The notes below the pieces were generated by a model that saw only the letters and a program-made list of their open reading frames with translations, searched no databases and was not told the DNA's origin. Positions 1 through 10,623 of a stretch of 64,000 bases of DNA are shown here, one piece after another (positions within the stretch are counted from its first letter, which is position 1; the number at the start of each line of letters is the position of its first letter). This DNA comes from Massariosphaeria phaeospora (taxonomy: Eukaryota > Ascomycota > Dothideomycetes > Pleosporales), in assembly GCA_011032825.1 (NCBI GenBank), contig JAADJZ010000002.1, positions 2,046,001 through 2,110,000 of the forward strand, read 5' to 3'. Both the position numbers and the translations under genes were made by a program.

Positions 1-94
1 CGCTGCTGGTTGAGGAAGATTTCCTCCTCCCGGGCGAGCCGCCGGTACTTTTTGCGGTGGATGAACACATCCAGCAAGAAAAGGGCGACGAGCA
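1..94 (-). CDS. 5' end of an unknown membrane-anchored protein (runs off left edge)
   Basis: On the minus strand an ATG at 94 opens a frame that stays open to the window edge (31 codons). The peptide starts with a hydrophobic segment (MLVALFLLDVFI) followed at once by a basic and acidic stretch (HRKKYRRLAREEE), the pattern of a signal anchor with a positive flank. The same frame is open further upstream behind a possible acceptor near 149-155, so the true start could lie in an upstream exon. The protein family cannot be named from this fragment. Position between two minus-strand genes with under 300 bp of spacer is compatible with a normal gene start. Confidence is low because only 94 bases are visible. 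Confidence 0.35.
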
Positions 95-387
95 TTAAAA
101 CGGCGGCGGCGGAGTAGTGAGAAAGATTAATAAAGGATATGAAGACCTGGAAGTAATAGGGCTAGTGGAGGTGTAGACAGGGAGTTGAGAAGTCAAGATG
201 TTTACGAGCTGCGAGTCAAGAAGTCGGGAAGTGAAGAAGTGGACTCTTTGGAAAGACCTACCCCACCGGAGACTCTTGCAGCAGCGTTACAGCATCAAAA
301 CGGAAAGTTACACCACAGGCTACGCCTGTCAGAATTGATTGTTTGCAGTAGCGTGTTCTAGTGGGTAGTCACAACACTACCCCCCTT

Positions 388-2112
388 CTACTTTCCATAC
401 TTGTTGATGAAAGCCCTGACCCTCGGGTCACTCAAGCTCAGCTCATCAGCCTCGGCAGCCAGCAGCTTCTGGTCCGCGCTTTCCAGCTCTCTCTCCAACA
501 TCTTCATATCCTCTTCCACTCTTGGGTTCGTCAAGCTCACTCGATTGAACGCAGTGTGAGAGAACAGCACATCTGAAATAATCCTGACATCAACATCGGC
601 CTCGCTAAACCGTTCGGCGAGAATCCCATGCGTAGACGCCGCAGCTGATGTGTAGTGATCCTGCAACTTTTTCTCACGCTCTAGCTGGGTCTTCGCGAGT
701 GACTCCCGGAGAGCACCGACACTGTCCTGGCTGAAGGAGATTCCGGCATGGCGAAGGGCGTCCTGAAGAGCTAGAGGAAGATCGAGAGTCTTTGGAGGCT
801 TCAACTTAATGGCCGGAGTGAAAGTGAAAGCAGATTTGGCTGCAGAAGGTGCTCGTTTCCGGGAAGGGATTCCGGTTTCTACATGAGGGTTGGGCATGCG
901 CTGAGAGGCTGCGTCTCCGATGTGTGTTAGGGCTTGTTGGAACTCTGTTACATTCTTGATGTCCGATGTGACAGTGTCGAGACGCTTCCCCATGTAATCC
1001 AACGTTGATAGTACCTACAATCAATAGTAAGTTGGAGGTCATGCTTGAAGTTGGAGGTCATGCTTGAAGTTAGAGGACATACGTAGTTCATCCAGGCATT
1101 CTGCGCCTGTTTCCTGTCCCTATCTTTCCGCTCCTTGATCTCAGTTATCGGCTTTCTCAGTTCGTGCTCGACCACCATCTCTGCAACAGACGCGATCTCT
1201 GAATGCAGATCCTCCAATTCCTTCTGAAGCGCAATCTTTCGCTCTTGAAGTTGCGCATCCGGTGCATCTGGAGCTTGCTCTGACGAGGGGCTGGTCAGGC
1301 TCTTTAGGTACACTGTGTCGACTCTGGCCTTTATTTCTGCAGTTCGGAATGAGATGACGGCTTTACACCACTGGTCGGTCGACGTCTCCTCATCGCTATT
1401 CTCAAGCTGTGTGATAATTTGGGAGGCAATTGCCGGAAGTCTGCTCAGGATCTGATCATCTGAGTTCATGCGTTCCGCGAGATAGTATTTCAATGCTGTC
1501 TTTTCCGAGTCTACTTCCTTCTGAGTCTCTGCAAGCTGCTCGGTAATAGACGTGGATATATCGTCCACCTAGATCAATCAGTCAAGCCAAAATGTACAGA
1601 CTGATACCAAGCGCACCGCTATATCGAGACGAGCCTTTTCTTGCTGCTCTTTCCGCCTCCGTTCGTTGCGCATATGTTCGACGGAGAGGTTTGGTTTGTC
1701 AAGTGCCTTCAACGCTATCAAGGCTTCACGCTGAGCTTCGAGAAGTTTGCATTGCTCTTCAATGGCAGCGGTCGAGCTCTGAAGGGAATCGATTGCCGAG
1801 ACAAGTTCATGATCCAAGATGGGACGGATCGGCTCGCCTTCGGTTTGGTACTGGTGCAACACTCCCTTCTTCTTGAGACTTCGATATCTAGACAAGATTA
1901 ACATTGGCGGCTAGTTGTCGAGAACAGACGTACAGCTCCAACTCTTCCTTTGTCAGCAACGTATCCTCATGGAGATAGTCATTCACCCATGATGCGACCT
2001 CAGCTTTCGAGCTCTCGTCCTCGAAGGCGGAGAGCACGTTGTCAAGGTCGACATTGATTTCCCGCTCTTCAAGCACGTTCAACAGGTGATGCGCAGCGTC
2101 TTCCTCGGCCAT
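388..2112 (-). CDS. HAUS augmin-like complex subunit 3 type protein
   Basis: Four exons are predicted: 2112-1934, 1887-1617, 1568-1083 and 1014-388, giving 520 aa. All three introns are 46-68 nt with GTAYGT/GTGCGC donors and TAG acceptors, and all phases agree. The first about 60 residues (acidic, with a DESSKAEVASWV...LTKEELELY core) resemble the N-terminal domain of HAUS3, which has the same order: ED-ES, W, NV-L, ERELE. The rest is almost entirely coiled coil, rich in E, K, Q and L, as expected for an augmin subunit. In animals, plants and Aspergillus, augmin binds the side of spindle microtubules and recruits gamma-tubulin to nucleate branches. The assignment rests on the N-terminal pattern and coiled-coil architecture; another coiled-coil cytoskeletal protein is possible. 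Confidence 0.68.
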
Positions 2113-2460
2113 GCCGAAACTCCGCTGTGTTGGTGTTTCGTGGTCCCGCCAAATGCTGATACTGAGAGACGCACGCTATGGTGATCGTGGTTAGACCTCG
2201 GCATGCTGGTTGCTATCCACCGAGTTTCCGGGGTGCAATCGGGCCTAGCGCCACGCCATCCCAGCCACCTCAGGAGCTGGAGCTGGGCTGAGCTGACAAC
2301 ACAACAAAACCCTCACCACAACACCACCGCCTGCACTCCGAACTGTGCGCGGGATGCTCCGAAACGGCACCCACAGCACCGCGGGGTCTCCAGCCTTCCA
2401 TTGAAACCTACTTAGCCTCCCTCCACCGGTCCGCGAGCTCCCTCGCACCTGGCCGCTGCC
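2113..2460. promoter_or_regulatory. divergent promoter between the augmin-type gene and the charged-repeat gene
   Basis: This 348-bp spacer separates two divergently transcribed genes and must hold both promoters. It contains runs of ACAACA/CAACACC (about 2298-2325) typical of fungal 5' leaders of the plus-strand gene. No clear TATA box is seen. Confidence 0.5.
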
Positions 2461-3871
2461 ATGCCCAAAGAAGCCAACAAACTCCTCGGTGCCGGCGCGG
2501 CTTTTACAGCCATCGGCGGCGCCTACAAGATCGGCGAGTTCCTCTACAAGGCCAAGCGTCTGAAGGACGTCGGGCCTGCCAATGCCGTCTACGTGCGCTT
2601 GATCAACCGCGTGGCGCTCGACCTCGACGAAGTCAAGCGCCTCCTGGCCATCCGCGAAGTCCACGACGCGCTCGAAAGCAACCGCGACAAGTCGAAATGG
2701 GTGTACGGCGTCATGCGAGACGTGCGCGGCGCCCTCGAGAACATCACGCCGCACACGGAGCGCGTGGCCTCGGACATCGAGGGTGGCCGCCGGGTTGGTA
2801 TCAGACACCGCCTCAACTGGGTCCTGAACGAGAAGGAGAAGCTGGAGAACCGGGAGAAAGAGCTGAGCTTCGCACACGCGAGTTTAACCGAAGTCCTGGG
2901 CTATCTGGCGCCGTTCGAGCCTGCTGAACCCACCCACAAGCACGAGAAGAAGGACAAGCACCACTCTCACGACACGCACTCCCACGACACCCGCAACACG
3001 AAGATCGATGTCGACATTAGACACGGTGGTCCCGACAGAGTCGAGGAGCGTGATGTTTACGTTGAGCGCGACGAGCACGGCCCACGGCGAGTCGAGGAGC
3101 ACCAGACGACCATAGAGCACCGTGGCCCTCCGCGCTACGAAGAGCGCGAAACCTTCATCGAGCACGAGCACCACGAGCGCCGTCCCTACCGCGTCGAAGA
3201 GCGTGACGTATATATCGACGAACGTGGCCCTCGCCGTTACGAGGAGCGCGAGACTGTAATTGAGCGCGGACGCGATCCCCGCCACGATCCCCGACATGAC
3301 CCCAGCCACGAGGTGCAGTTCGAGGACAGGCGCTACGACGACCGCCCCGGACGCGTCGAGGAACGCGAATTGCACATTGAGCGTGATCCCCGCGACCCGC
3401 GCCATGTAGAAGCTCAGTATTACGAACGCGGTCCCGGCCGTTACGAGGAAAAGCGCTACGAGGAGCGCCGCTATAACGCGGAGCCTCTTGGGCGGCGCCC
3501 GGAGACCTTTGAAGACCGCGTGCCGGAGCGTGAGACGTGGATGCAGAGTCAGGCCAACCAGTCCCGCCGTGGCCCATACGGCGAATATGCCGAATACGGC
3601 GCCCCCCAACCGTACGGTGCAGCAGACTATGGACGTAGGTACACCGGAGATGCTGGCTTTGGCGATCAAGAAGTGCTGAATCCTCAACCAGTGCCTTTGG
3701 AACGAAACCGCGAACGCGAGGTACGTCGGTCGAATCTTTGATCAGATGGCTGCACAGTTCTGACAACATCAACAGCTCTGGATCGAAGAAAAGGAAGACT
3801 TTAGGTACGATGAATACGGCAACAAACTGCCCGACCGGTTCCTACCACCTCGATACCGAAGCCGCATGTAG
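2461..3871 (+). CDS. helical N-terminal domain protein with charged RVEERDVYxE-type repeats
   Basis: Two exons: 2461-3720 and 3776-3871, joined by a 55-nt intron (GTACGT...AACAG). The spliced C-terminus is LWIEEKEDFRYDEYGNKLP followed by a short basic tail (451 aa in total). Residues 1-150 are a predicted helical domain opening with a Gly/Ala-rich segment (LLGAGAAFTAIGGAYKIGEF), similar to N-terminal helical domains of many fungal proteins of unknown role. From about residue 150 the protein is low complexity: a His/Lys tract (HKHEKKDKHHSHDTHSH), then about eight degenerate 12-18-residue units of the form R-V/Y-E-E-R-x-V/T-x-x-E-R/H. These are rich in R, E, H and Y and probably disordered or forming an extended charged helix. 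No enzyme motif is seen and the function is unknown. Confidence 0.8.
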
Positions 3872-4298
3872 ATGCTCCGAAGTCTGTCTTAATTTTTGGT
3901 AAAGAGTGGGGCGATTTCATTGGTTGTATATTGGAGCTGGCCCATTGGCAGTTGCCTGTGCTTATGTATGAAGCTTTGCCTCATCGCGTTCCCTTAGCTA
4001 TTTAACCCTGTTTGTCGTTTACATATTGTTCCCCTCTGATTTGTGGCTCTCGAAGTAGTGAGTAAGGCGCCGCCCATATGCGTTAATATCGTTACCACGA
4101 CTCGTCTACTAATGCACAGTGGAAACATGGTAAGAGGCCACGAGAATCAGCTCAGGGCTCCACTCATCTCGCCATGAGACCTATATTTCTCTTATTCATT
4201 CTCGTTTCCGCACAAAGACGACATCGCGAATTGTCCCTCCGCCTGCGACAACCTCAGAGCTATCGTCGACTTACAACCTTTACCAGGCCCACCACAAC
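3872..4298. other. intergenic spacer, 3' and 5' untranslated regions
   Basis: 427 bp between two plus-strand genes. It likely holds the 3' end of the charged-repeat gene and the promoter and leader of the NPF-tail membrane protein. An upstream ATG at 4174 opens a 90-codon frame that overlaps the next gene start in another frame; it could act as an uORF if transcribed. Confidence 0.5.
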
Positions 4299-5611
4299 AT
4301 GGCTTCTACTGTCTCAGCATTCACGGGTGTACTTCAACGTAGTGGCGCCTCGACCAGATGGCCCGGCATTGCGCGCCTCGCTCCCGCCCTCGCCGTTTTC
4401 CTCGCTTTTCTCTCAGCGGTCCAGATCGTACTCAGCTTGTGGGTAGGTGGCCTAGTGATCGCCGCCTGGACAAACGGGTTCAAGTGCGTAGATGGTACGG
4501 GCAATCGCACGTATGTGCCGTGGCCGTTGACCGTCGCGGGTTATGGACGGCATGGCCTCGTCGCAAAATTCAGTGTGGCGCAGGATCCAGGGTTAGGGTC
4601 AGTTCATCTCCTTGAATCGCACTTGTGCGTAGGTTCTGTATAGTTACTGACTAGGAATGGCCAGTTGGGTCCTCCTCGCCGGCATATCCGCTATGCTTGT
4701 GTGTATACTGTCCGTCTCCCACTCAGTCTTCCACTGCATGCGCATTGTCACCAACCGCCGCGCGGCGGCCTGGGGTCTCCTGGTCTTACTCTTCGCTGTT
4801 TGCCACTATGAGTCTGCGGCTGCGATCACCATCGACTACGCCACCGTGCGCAATAGTATAGGAACGGCTATTTGCGTTTCGCTGCAAGCAGAAGCGTTGG
4901 CGAAGAAGAGGAACATGCGTGTCGTAGCTTCGAATGTTGCCTGGGTGGTTAGGTGCATTGGAATCATGGGGTATGTCAAACCGAACCGTCTCTCTAATCC
5001 GTGTGGAGCGGAGTAGCATGTCATATTTATTGCTAACATTTGGGTATAGCTGGATCATTTACATACTCCTGGTAGCTATCGCGGCACGGCGGAACGCAGT
5101 TCAGCAACAGCACACCACCCGCCGCGTTGAAGAACTCGAACTAGAAGGCGTGCCGCCCTCGCAATCGGGTCCTCGGCCCTCAGATGCCTCCGTTGCACTA
5201 TTTCCGGCCAGCGCAACACCGCGCCAGATTGCCGCCGCACCGGCCCCAGTCCACACTGCTCCCAGCCGCCACCCCGTACACGCTCACGGCGAAGAAGCAG
5301 ACATCGGCATCCAGGCTCTACGGTCCGAAGCTGGAGATACACGGCCCGGGTCCGTCAACAACAACAACCCGTTCCTCGACCCTGCGGGTAACGCTATCAA
5401 CAAGCCGTCTAAAGTGCCCACTACCAACCCCTTTGCGGACCCGGTGTCTGTGGACCCGAGCAGTAACCCTTTCGCTGACCCGGTGCCTACGGAATCGAGC
5501 AGTAACCCTTTTGCGGACCCGGGGGCTGCGGGAGCGAGCAGTGACCCGTTTGTGGATCCGGACAGCTCGTGGACTATGGTGCCGAATACGTCGCCCGTTA
5601 AGGAGTCGTAG
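4299..5611 (+). CDS. multi-pass membrane protein with NPF-motif cytoplasmic tail
   Basis: Three exons: 4299-4597, 4665-4970 and 5050-5611 (388 aa). Intron 1 is 67 nt (GTCAGT donor, TTACTGAC branch, GGCCAG acceptor). An alternative acceptor 11 nt upstream would break the frame. Intron 2 is 79 nt (GTATGT...TATAG). The first about 250 residues hold four hydrophobic helices (near residues 30-55, 100-125, 138-160 and 205-225). The C-terminal about 165 residues are hydrophilic and Pro-rich, ending in a repeat of Asn-Pro-Phe units: NPFLDP, NPFADP three times, then DPFVDP. NPF is the ligand of EH domains in endocytic adaptors, so the tail is likely cytosolic and could link this protein to endocytosis; that is inference. 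The family is otherwise unknown to me. Confidence 0.82.
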
Positions 5612-6882
5612 GAAAGCGTGTGCTGGGATGGGGCAGCTGTGGATGCTAGCCCTGATCTTCGATTGGGGTTTGGAGTATTGGTGTATTGGTGTAGAGTAGT
5701 TTGGCGTCTGGGAGGGTTCGAGCATGGATTAGAAAGAGTTAAGTATATTGGTGGTTTTCGTTGCCTGTTGATGGAGAGCTGAGAAGGTTCTTGGACGTTA
5801 GATGTCTTGATTCAAAGTGATTCTTTTTCTATCCATGTTCTCATTACTTAAGCTAGAATTTCGCTGAGTGCGCAGAGTGCGCAGAGTTCTACCTTGGGTG
5901 TTGTGTTGTTGGCCTCAGGTGTCGAATGAAATTCCGCTAGCTGGGTCTCGCTACCAGAGTTTCAACACGGAACACGTTTGCATTCTCGACGACGAAGCGG
6001 GGTGTTCGACCACCGGTCCCCGACTCTCGAGGAATTTCGCAGTGTGCGAGCACAGGAATGGAGCGGCAAGCGAGTGTATTCAGCGAAAGCATCTTTCCTC
6101 CACCGACCGGCTCCGAGTTTCTTGGTGTTCGGCGAGTCCACCTCGCAGGCAGCAAAATTCGATATCGCTCACGCTCGATAGTTTGAGATGCATGGGCTAG
6201 GAAGGAACTACGCGGTACAGCGATGGGTGCGATGTGGGCCGTGGTGGGCTGGACAAAGCTTCCTTCGTGGGAGGATCAGTTGACAATACGCAGAAAGCTG
6301 ATCACTGGGGTTTCGAGTACTTCACGTTGGCTTCGAGGCCCAGTGTGTTCATCCCTGGGGTCACTGTGAGAAACCTATTTTTCTTTGTCTCTGGATCTTA
6401 TTCCTTGAATCCAAGTCAATCTGTCTAATCCCTAACTATCGACAAACACCACAGTTCGCCTCATACCAGCCCGAGAGTACAATTACCAATCCGCAAATGT
6501 TTCACCACCTTGTTACACATTGATGCGTCGAAGCATCGGCGCATTGTGTGGTTCTCGGGGAAGAAGACACACCCGACCGATTGAGGCGTTCCTATGAGAA
6601 CAATGCCTTCGCATGTTGTGGAGGGGAAATCCCCTTCAAGTCTTTGTGTCCAAAAATAAGGCTTGCAAGTAAGTTCATTGATGCCGCTTTGATGGCTTTG
6701 TTCTGTTTATTTGTTGAGCTGGTGTGATGCTCGAGTTCGCCTTTATAATTCGATGATCCAGGCCGCCTCATTTTCGCTGGAATTTTCGAAAAGCTACTTG
6801 TGTCCGATCTACCTACCTACCACTCTACTATCAACATTACCAACACTTTTCAGAAGAGTAAATCATACATCGGCGAATCAAA
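5612..6882. other. intergenic region without supported gene
   Basis: 1.27 kb of unassigned sequence. Short open frames (110 aa or less) exist in several frames but lack ATG support, splice logic or recognisable families. The last about 150 bp form the leader of the protease gene, with a CT-rich stretch (ACCTACCTACCACTCTACTATC) before its ATG. Confidence 0.5.
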
Positions 6883-9800
6883 ATGGCGGACAACGACACG
6901 CCCGCGGCGGATCCGGGCCACATCGGTGCTGCGAGTGGGCCCAATTCTCAGATCCAAGATACGGAAGTTATCCGGAAGTGGCTGAGCTCGACATATCTTC
7001 ATTATACATCCATGGATGATGTTCACGGATATATAGCCTTGCGAGATTTCCTTCACATCACTACGACAGAGGAGAAATCCTCTTCACACTCTTGGCTTGT
7101 GGACGACACAGTTGTAATCCCACTTATGCTACTACTACAGAATCAAGCGCGCGAAGATATTGTTGTGTTGCACACAACGACGGTTGCTTACTTGTGTAGC
7201 ATGGGTGGTCAGGGACGAAGTCTAGAATTGATGGAACCCACCATGGCCGAGACCTTACTGCGTGCGAAAACCAACGAAGGCAAGCGGTGGATCGTGGCTC
7301 CGTGCTCTGATGGAATGATGGGATACGAGACTTTGGCGCGTAGGGATGAGCTGGAGAAAAAAGCCGCTGGGTCGGGGCGCAAGGTTCCAAATGCAAACGT
7401 TGGCCGCGGCTTACATTGGGGTCTACTTATCGTCGACAGATTGAAAAAGAGAGCACATTTTATCGATGGCCATCTTGAACTGAGAGAGGTAGAAGGTGAG
7501 TACAATATCCATCGGATGTACCACGCCGGCACAGCCGCTGGAAAGGTGCTCTGCGCACTTGACCGAGTGTTCGAGTACACGCCAGGAGAATTCGAAACCA
7601 GCACGCTCAAATTTGTGCCTGCGGATAGAGAAGACAACGCATTCAAGGGCGATAACTCATCAGCCTGTGGACCATATGTGTATGCTTTCTTTAATTATTT
7701 GCTCAATCACCCCGAGTATTTGGACGATCTTGAAGAAAGCTTCAAGATATCTGAATGGGAGAAGCATAAGCGAGATCTCGAATTCCATTCACTGCAAGTG
7801 AGGAGGGAAATGCAAGCATTGGTCCAAACGGCAAGAGATGGATCTGAAGCGGTGACGGCTGCAGGTCAAGAAACTGCTGGAGTCCAGCAGAACTTCAATA
7901 ACACTCTGCCGCTCTTGATGTCCCTACCGGTCTTGAAAGCTCTTGGAGCGGACGGTATGCGAGATGCAGTCCTCGGCTTCGAGGAAAAACACAATCCGCC
8001 ACGAAAAAACGAAACTAGAAATAACGACGGCGACGGCACTGACGACCACGACACTAGCGATGATGATGACGATGATGATCAGACCAAGCGGGATACCCTG
8101 ATCGAAGCTCGCAGCCTCGGTATCAAAGGCCTACACAACAAAATGAGTTTAAAACGAATTCAACAACAAATCAAATCGTTCATGGCTGACCAGAAAGCCA
8201 TTGAGGAATCATTAGCTGGTGCTCATAAAGCCGACAAGACTGCGGTCCCCTCAATAGTAGGAGGCCACATAGTCAAACCACGAAAGGAAACCAACGACGG
8301 ATTAGGACCAGCCAAGGTACCCCTAGCCCGCCAATACCACTCCGGAGATGCTACACATCCACGTGACTTTGCCACGATGGGCAAACGAACACTCACGGAA
8401 TGGATAAAGAAGATTCCGGGATTATTTAAAGACCACGAGGATGCTGACTTCGAAACGAAACGGGCTGTCATCCATCGCTACTTTAAAGGCACATTTGACA
8501 AAGAATCGGACGCGAATCTCCAAAACGCCTGGCAAAACGATCCGTTTACTACAAAAGCTGAAGATAGCAGAGAACCTGGCGAGATCAAGGGCAGATTATT
8601 CAAACGCTACGAGCAACTCGTAGTACCTAATTTCTGGAGTTCGGAACGCAAAGTGATCGACAGATGGCTCAGAAATCTTCCCAAGTTTGTCCGAGAGCTG
8701 GTAACAGACAGAGACCGGAATATCCTGTATGAGAGGGCAAAGGCACTTCTGTATCGCGTTTTTGTTAACGACTTCGAAGACATGAGTGATGCCGACGTCA
8801 CGGCTTGGAGGACTTCAAAATCAGTAACTGCAAACGATCCGCTACTTTTGAAAACTGGTGCAGAGGTTAGAAACGGCTTGAAAGCTCGACATTCGAATCT
8901 GGAGAAGCTGTACTACTACAGGAACAGCCCTCTACACTGGCCGGATGAGGTCCTCACGATAAAATTGCCTGGTAAAGGCCCTAAACTTCCTGCGGGCAAC
9001 CAAGCTTCTGGCTCGTCGGGACCGTTAGGTGAAGCAGGGCCCAGTTCGGCGCCTAAACAGCCCAAAAGGCCTCGAGAAGATGACGACAAAGATAATAACA
9101 CCCTCACAGCACCAACAAAAAGAGCCAGAACCACACGATCCGCTTTCACACGACCCACCAAGCCCCAGAAAGCGAGCACAGCAGTACCTCAGGCAGCAAG
9201 TGCAAAAGAGAAAGTAGCGGACGAGAAGGCCAGCACAGCGGTAAGTGCAGAAGACAGAGCAGCAAACCAAAACGCCCTCTTCGAGATACAAGTCGCTGTA
9301 GAGAAGAAAGCATTCCCACACGAGCATGAAAACAAGACTGACGAAGAGTCCCGCGCCTTCGTACGCGCAAAGCTAGCCGCCAAACCAGCCGGAGCCTCTG
9401 GACCCGAAAACAATCTACTCGAGGACTCCGATGAGTCATTTCACAACTCTCTCTCGCCCTCCCCCGAGCCCTCACCAGCCAAGACACTGGCCGAGATCCT
9501 CGCGCCCATGACACCAGCCCAACGCAATACACTGCCCGGGAAGGCCGTGAACTTCACGCACAAATCCGCTCGCGAAGTAGACCTCTGGGTCGCGAAAAAG
9601 GCCTCGCGGTCACTCAACCCCAAAGAGGGAAACCTGTGGCAGAACAAAACCGTGCTGCAGCACCTCTTTGGCGGCTTTGCGGAGCTGACCAAAAACGACA
9701 TTGCCCATTGGCGAGACCAGCATCCGGGTTTCGCGGGAAATAGAAATGCATCGGAGGAGGAGGTGAGGGACGAGCTGGTGGCGCAGACGGAGGACATCGA

Positions 9801-9966
9801 GAAGGAGTTCGGGAAAGTAGGGTTTCCGAGCAAGTTGGAGGTGTATGGGGAGATTGATGGCGTCGAGGTTCTTCCGGAGAAGAAGAAGAAGACGAAGAGG
9901 GAGACGAAGAGGGCAGCTCCTGGGGATGGGGACGCGGGACCTAAGAAGAAAAGTAAGAGAGGTTGA
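6883..9966 (+). CDS. Ulp1/C48-type cysteine protease with C-terminal W-module repeats (copy 1)
   Basis: Single exon of 1027 aa. Residues about 130-300 form a Ulp1-like (peptidase C48) domain. It has His178 in GLHWGLLIVDR, Asp195 in HFIDG exactly 17 residues later as in yeast Ulp1, and Cys262 in SSACGPYV. Such enzymes remove SUMO or related ubiquitin-like tags. The oxyanion-hole Gln usually six residues before the Cys is absent (Gly256; Asp257 and Asn258 lie close by). After an Asp-rich linker (about 390-400) come at least three copies of a 60-residue module: about 500-560, 583-650 and 886-955. Each has a Trp-centred helix, RAVxHRYF/ALLYRVF/VLQHLF, then W. The C-terminus is a strong nuclear localisation signal (KKKKTKRETKR...KKKSKRG). 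It lies 658 bp upstream of a diverged paralogue in the same orientation, so the pair arose by tandem duplication. Substrate and function are unknown. Confidence 0.85.
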   Translation: MADNDTPAADPGHIGAASGPNSQIQDTEVIRKWLSSTYLHYTSMDDVHGYIALRDFLHITTTEEKSSSHSWLVDDTVVIPLMLLLQNQAREDIVVLHTTTVAYLCSMGGQGRSLELMEPTMAETLLRAKTNEGKRWIVAPCSDGMMGYETLARRDELEKKAAGSGRKVPNANVGRGLHWGLLIVDRLKKRAHFIDGHLELREVEGEYNIHRMYHAGTAAGKVLCALDRVFEYTPGEFETSTLKFVPADREDNAFKGDNSSACGPYVYAFFNYLLNHPEYLDDLEESFKISEWEKHKRDLEFHSLQVRREMQALVQTARDGSEAVTAAGQETAGVQQNFNNTLPLLMSLPVLKALGADGMRDAVLGFEEKHNPPRKNETRNNDGDGTDDHDTSDDDDDDDQTKRDTLIEARSLGIKGLHNKMSLKRIQQQIKSFMADQKAIEESLAGAHKADKTAVPSIVGGHIVKPRKETNDGLGPAKVPLARQYHSGDATHPRDFATMGKRTLTEWIKKIPGLFKDHEDADFETKRAVIHRYFKGTFDKESDANLQNAWQNDPFTTKAEDSREPGEIKGRLFKRYEQLVVPNFWSSERKVIDRWLRNLPKFVRELVTDRDRNILYERAKALLYRVFVNDFEDMSDADVTAWRTSKSVTANDPLLLKTGAEVRNGLKARHSNLEKLYYYRNSPLHWPDEVLTIKLPGKGPKLPAGNQASGSSGPLGEAGPSSAPKQPKRPREDDDKDNNTLTAPTKRARTTRSAFTRPTKPQKASTAVPQAASAKEKVADEKASTAVSAEDRAANQNALFEIQVAVEKKAFPHEHENKTDEESRAFVRAKLAAKPAGASGPENNLLEDSDESFHNSLSPSPEPSPAKTLAEILAPMTPAQRNTLPGKAVNFTHKSAREVDLWVAKKASRSLNPKEGNLWQNKTVLQHLFGGFAELTKNDIAHWRDQHPGFAGNRNASEEEVRDELVAQTEDIEKEFGKVGFPSKLEVYGEIDGVEVLPEKKKKTKRETKRAAPGDGDAGPKKKSKRG

Positions 9967-10623
9967 GTTTCACATCTGTATTGTGCGCCAGAGTGGAGCA
10001 GCGATTGAGTATCCGCCTCATATCCAACACTTGCCGGTTTACGGCATCGCGGCTATGCCTCATGCGCAACACCGCGATGTCGATGAGCTGGGCTCGGGTG
10101 GGATCGCGTAGCACGCACGGTAAAGGGCCATCTGGCTCTAGTAAGTAAACCTAGCTAAGCTTGTTAGAAAGTTTAGCTGACATAAACATAGCCGTGTGAG
10201 ACTTGGCAAGAGCGTGATGACATGGCAATTACAGTGATTGAATACCATCAGAAGACTCACTTTCACTTCTTACTTCGGCAGACGTCAAATTGTATTGACA
10301 TTCGTAATCTATCCAGGCCGGCCCTACTTCTAATAATAGGATCGCTGCCACGATTTTGAGAACGACAAAGACGTCTCTATTCTTTGTCATACTGCTCAAA
10401 GGCGGTTACTTGTCTCGCGAGTTTCATAAAAGAAGTTATGTTCCTCCTCATTTTAACGTGTTCGTTGTGGGCGCGTTGCCGAGTGTCGTGTTCTTCCTTG
10501 TTCTAGGGAGTTCTTTGTTCGACGGGCGCCGCCATATATGGACTTTGTGCAGTTCTCTCTCGATCTCCACGTGACGTCTCTATGCAGAACTTTACTCAAC
10601 ACAGAGAAACCTAGTATATACTA
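9967..10623. other. spacer between the two protease paralogues
   Basis: 657 bp that must include the 3' end of copy 1 and the promoter of copy 2. AT content rises towards 10600, with an AT-rich segment (CCTAGTATATACTATTG) just before the copy-2 ATG at 10624. No other gene is supported. Confidence 0.45.

Noticed and set aside
4597..4664. Start of a separate gene at ATG 4657
   Set aside because: The ATG lies inside the predicted intron; splicing to 4665 joins both membrane parts in frame.
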